A stretch of DNA of 64,000 nucleotides from Candidatus Curtissbacteria bacterium (GTDB taxonomy: Bacteria; Patescibacteria; Microgenomatia; Curtissbacterales; GWA2-41-24). Positions 61,752 to 64,000 of the stretch are shown here, piece by piece. Numbering within the stretch: the first letter of the stretch is position 1; each line of letters opens with the position of its first letter. The notes under the pieces were generated by a model. The model searched no databases. It had not been told where the DNA came from and was given only the letters and a program-made list of their open reading frames with translations. The position numbers and the translations under genes are program-made. The stretch is taken from contig JAUSJC010000010.1 of the NCBI GenBank assembly GCA_030647775.1, positions 186,001 to 250,000 of the forward strand. The letters are read 5' to 3'.

Positions 61752-63761
61752 GTGATAAATATCGATCCACAAATTGGCCTGCCGTTTGCGCTAGTTGCGG
61801 CTGTTGCTGCGATTCTTTACGGCGTGGTTACGTCGTTTAAAATCGTGTCCCTTCCGGCAGGTACTCCTAAAATGCGCGCCATTTCCGACGCTATTGCCGA
61901 AGGAGCCGCGGCTTTTCTTCAAAGGCAGTACATGGTAATAGCCGCCGTTGCAGTCGTTATTTTCGGCTTCATTTGGTTTTTCTTAGCACCCCAAACTGCC
62001 ATTGGATTCCTAATCGGTGCCCTTGCCTCCGCCGCCTCCGGCTTTATCGGCATGAATATTTCGGTTCGCGCCAATGTCCGTACGGCCCAGGCGGCTCAAA
62101 CCGGTCTTGCCAAAGCTCTTGATGTTGCCTTTCGCGGCGGCTCGGTTACCGGGCTTCTTGTCGTTGGCCTTTCCCTGCTTGCCGTTGCCGGTTATTTTGG
62201 TGCGACGGGGGATCTCACCGGCCTTATCGGCCTTGGATTTGGCGGATCGTTAATTTCTATTTTTGCCCGTCTTGGCGGCGGTATTTTTACCAAAGGCGCC
62301 GATGTTGGTGCCGATCTGGTTGGTAAAGCGGAAGCCGGTATTCCCGAAGATGACCCCAGAAATCCGGCAGTTATTGCCGATAATGTCGGTGATAATGTCG
62401 GTGACTGCGCCGGCATGGCCGCCGACCTTTTCGAAACCTATGCTGTCACAATGATCGCGGCGATGCTTTTGGGGTCGCTAATTTTTAAAGGTTCAGTTGG
62501 CGCAATTCTTTATCCCATTGTTTTGGGAAGCGTTGGCATTATCGCCACTATCATAAGTATCTTCTTCGTCAAATTGCCAAAAAACAGAAGCATTATGGGT
62601 GCTCTTTACGCAGGCTTAATCACAGCCGCCGTTCTTTCAATCATTGGTTTTTATCCGGTAACGCAACTTATGCTCAATGCTAATGGCATTTATGATCCTC
62701 TCAATATTTATTTCACTTCTATTGTTGGTATCGTCGTTACCCTCTTGATGGTTTTCATTACCGAATACTACACCGCTACCAAGTATAAGCCTGTCCAGTC
62801 GATTGCCGCCGCTTCTCAAACGGGCCATGCTACAAATATTATCGCCGGGCTTGCTGTTTCCATGCGCTCCACTTTCTGGCCGGTATTGGTAATTTGTGCG
62901 GGGATTCTTGTGGCCTTTACCCTAGCCGGAATTTATGGTGTTGCGACTGCCGCAACTTCAATGCTGTCTTTGACCGGGATAATCGTGGCCATTGATGCCT
63001 TTGGTCCGATTACCGATAACGCCGGCGGTATTGCCGAAATGGCCCATCTTCCCAAACGGGTGAGAAACGTTACCGATCCCCTGGACGCTGTCGGCAACAC
63101 TACCAAAGCCATAACCAAAGGCTACGCCATCGCCTCTGCCGCATTGGCGTCATTGGTTCTGTTCGCTTCTTATTCCGAGGAGCTTGCCGCGCGCGGTGCC
63201 GGTGTCCAATTTTCGCTTTCAGATCCAAAAGTACTCATCGGTCTTTTAATTGGTGCGTCCCTGCCGTTTTTGTTTGCCTCTTATGCTATGGAGGCAGTCG
63301 GTAAAGCGGGCGGGGCAGTGGTCGAAGAAGTCAGGCGTCAATTCAAAGAGTTCCCCGGGATTTTAAAAGGTACCCAAAAACCCCAGTACGATAAAGCTGT
63401 CGACATTGTCACTAAAAAGGCCTTAAAGCTGATGATTGTACCGGCTTTGATTCCCATTATCGCCCCGGTTATTGTCGGTTTCACTTTAGGGTCAACGGCG
63501 CTGGGCGGTCTTTTAATGGGGACAATCGTTTCCGGGCTTTTCGTTGCCATTTCCATGACAACCGGCGGAGCCGCTTGGGATAATGCCAAAAAATATATCG
63601 AGTCAGGGGAATTTGGCGGTAAAGGTTCGGACGCTCACAAAGCCGCCGTTACCGGCGACACCGTCGGTGATCCGTATAAAGATACAGCGGGGCCTGCTAT
63701 AAATCCCATGATTAAGATTATCAATATCGTAGCGCTTCTTTTGATACCCTTCTTGATCTAA
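61752..63761 (+). CDS. hppA: Membrane-bound ion-translocating pyrophosphatase
   Basis: Pumps H+ (or Na+) while hydrolysing pyrophosphate made by biosynthesis, such as the purine and tRNA-charging reactions nearby. The 669-residue protein has about 16 helices, the signature GGGIFTKGADVGADLVGKAE near residue 175 followed by DDPRNPAVIADNVGDNVGD, and the second acidic motif GDTVGDPYKDTAGPAINP near 638. The GNTTKAITKGYAI segment has Lys and Thr at positions where K+-dependent enzymes carry Ala and Gly/Ala, so it is probably the K+-independent, proton-pumping type. GTG start. Confidence 0.95.
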   Translation: MINIDPQIGLPFALVAAVAAILYGVVTSFKIVSLPAGTPKMRAISDAIAEGAAAFLQRQYMVIAAVAVVIFGFIWFFLAPQTAIGFLIGALASAASGFIGMNISVRANVRTAQAAQTGLAKALDVAFRGGSVTGLLVVGLSLLAVAGYFGATGDLTGLIGLGFGGSLISIFARLGGGIFTKGADVGADLVGKAEAGIPEDDPRNPAVIADNVGDNVGDCAGMAADLFETYAVTMIAAMLLGSLIFKGSVGAILYPIVLGSVGIIATIISIFFVKLPKNRSIMGALYAGLITAAVLSIIGFYPVTQLMLNANGIYDPLNIYFTSIVGIVVTLLMVFITEYYTATKYKPVQSIAAASQTGHATNIIAGLAVSMRSTFWPVLVICAGILVAFTLAGIYGVATAATSMLSLTGIIVAIDAFGPITDNAGGIAEMAHLPKRVRNVTDPLDAVGNTTKAITKGYAIASAALASLVLFASYSEELAARGAGVQFSLSDPKVLIGLLIGASLPFLFASYAMEAVGKAGGAVVEEVRRQFKEFPGILKGTQKPQYDKAVDIVTKKALKLMIVPALIPIIAPVIVGFTLGSTALGGLLMGTIVSGLFVAISMTTGGAAWDNAKKYIESGEFGGKGSDAHKAAVTGDTVGDPYKDTAGPAINPMIKIINIVALLLIPFLI

Positions 63762-63773
63762 TCCAAGCACCCC

Positions 63774-63823
63774 TGTCATTGCGAGCGAAGCCCCGCCTGC
63801 CGGACGGGCAGGGAAGCAATCTC
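63774..63823 (+). repeat. TCATTGCGAG repeat with a second palindrome nested inside
   Basis: TGTCATTGCGAGCGAAG (63774-63790), then CCCCGCCTGCCGGACGGGCA-GGG (63791-63813), then AAGCAATCTC. Compared with the intact unit at 43625, the inner CCTGCC/GGGCAGG palindrome has inserted into the outer one. Confidence 0.75.
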
Positions 63824-63890
63824 AACAATTTAACAATAAGAGAGCTTATTGCTCGTAAACTCGCAATGGAGCAATTTAACAATTTGCCTT

Positions 63891-64000
63891 TTAATAAATT
63901 ATTCTGTTGGGTTTTATGGACGCTGAAGCCTCAATAAAACCGGGTGCTTTGGGGGCACTGTTAAGCAGATTTTCCTCCTGTGCCGCGGTGTCGGTTGCGT
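63891..64000 (-). CDS. C-terminal end of an unidentified gene (partial)
   Basis: On the minus strand a frame open from the window edge reads ATDTAAQEENLLNSAPKAPG and FIEASASIKPNRIIY, then TAA. About 36 residues with no recognisable motif. It could be the end of a real gene entering from beyond the window or chance; the absence of other genes in 63762-64000 makes a real gene plausible. The rest of that stretch holds only the nested repeat. Confidence 0.35.
   Translation of the reverse strand, partial: ATDTAAQEENLLNSAPKAPGFIEASASIKPNRIIY

Overview
The window looks like a chromosomal stretch from a Patescibacteria / Candidate Phyla Radiation bacterium, most likely the Microgenomates side. This is inferred from gene content and not from a marker tree. 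Pointers are archaeal-type purine genes (two PurP paralogues), an archaeal-type AspRS, a B12-dependent ribonucleotide reductase, many small one-helix proteins, DUF5679/DUF4446/DUF3048 genes, and very compact operons joined by ATGA, GTGA or TAATG overlaps. TGA is used as an ordinary stop.

Layout. 1-12.5 kb: de novo purine synthesis in two blocks, purL(partial)-purQ-purM and purP-purA-purP2-purB-purE-purC-guaA, then an ITPase (rdgB-like). Between the blocks lie a small membrane protein gene and a decayed membrane gene on the minus strand. 12.5-25.8 kb: a large secreted protein, a secreted nuclease, comM, several small membrane or secreted proteins, an HTH-nucleotidyltransferase protein, secD-secF and cca. 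26-39.7 kb: recJ, aspS, dacA, gltX, an MshB-like/MshC-like pair, greA, a HAD phosphatase, tRNA-Gln beside two GIY-YIG genes interleaved with partial tRNA copies, DoxX, pterin dehydratase, formyl-THF cyclo-ligase, an SGNH protein and a DUF59 protein. 39.9-47.7 kb: NrdR boxes, nrdR, nrdJ, a peptidase E-like gene, a HEPN/zinc-ribbon gene, a cold-shock gene and a cob(I)alamin adenosyltransferase that would supply the NrdJ cofactor. 48-57.9 kb: a metal-response island (csoR, DUF1573, two CcdA-like proteins, DUF2933-like, DUF5676, YHS, thioredoxin-fold, Cys/His membrane proteins and a P1B ATPase). 57.9-64 kb: lgt, lon, hppA and the end of another gene.

Two properties run through the whole window. 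First, several families of short palindromic repeats occur between genes and also inside reading frames. They add in-frame peptides to NrdJ, GltX, the PsbP-like protein, the adenosyltransferase, the P1B ATPase, Cca, Lon, a DUF1461 protein and possibly PurE. Second, many first genes have a -10 hexamer exactly 6 nt (range 5-7) before an ATG or GTG, which predicts leaderless mRNAs. Strong Shine-Dalgarno sites appear only before a minority of genes (zinc ribbon, holin-like, cold shock, csoR and metal-island genes).

The most unusual loci are the tRNA-Gln/GIY-YIG tandem array (35.4-36.1 kb), the palindrome-riddled nrdJ, a motif found in three copies just upstream of secD, the adenosyltransferase gene and lon, and the MshB/MshC-like pair. 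No CRISPR array, rRNA gene, classical transposase or prophage was seen.
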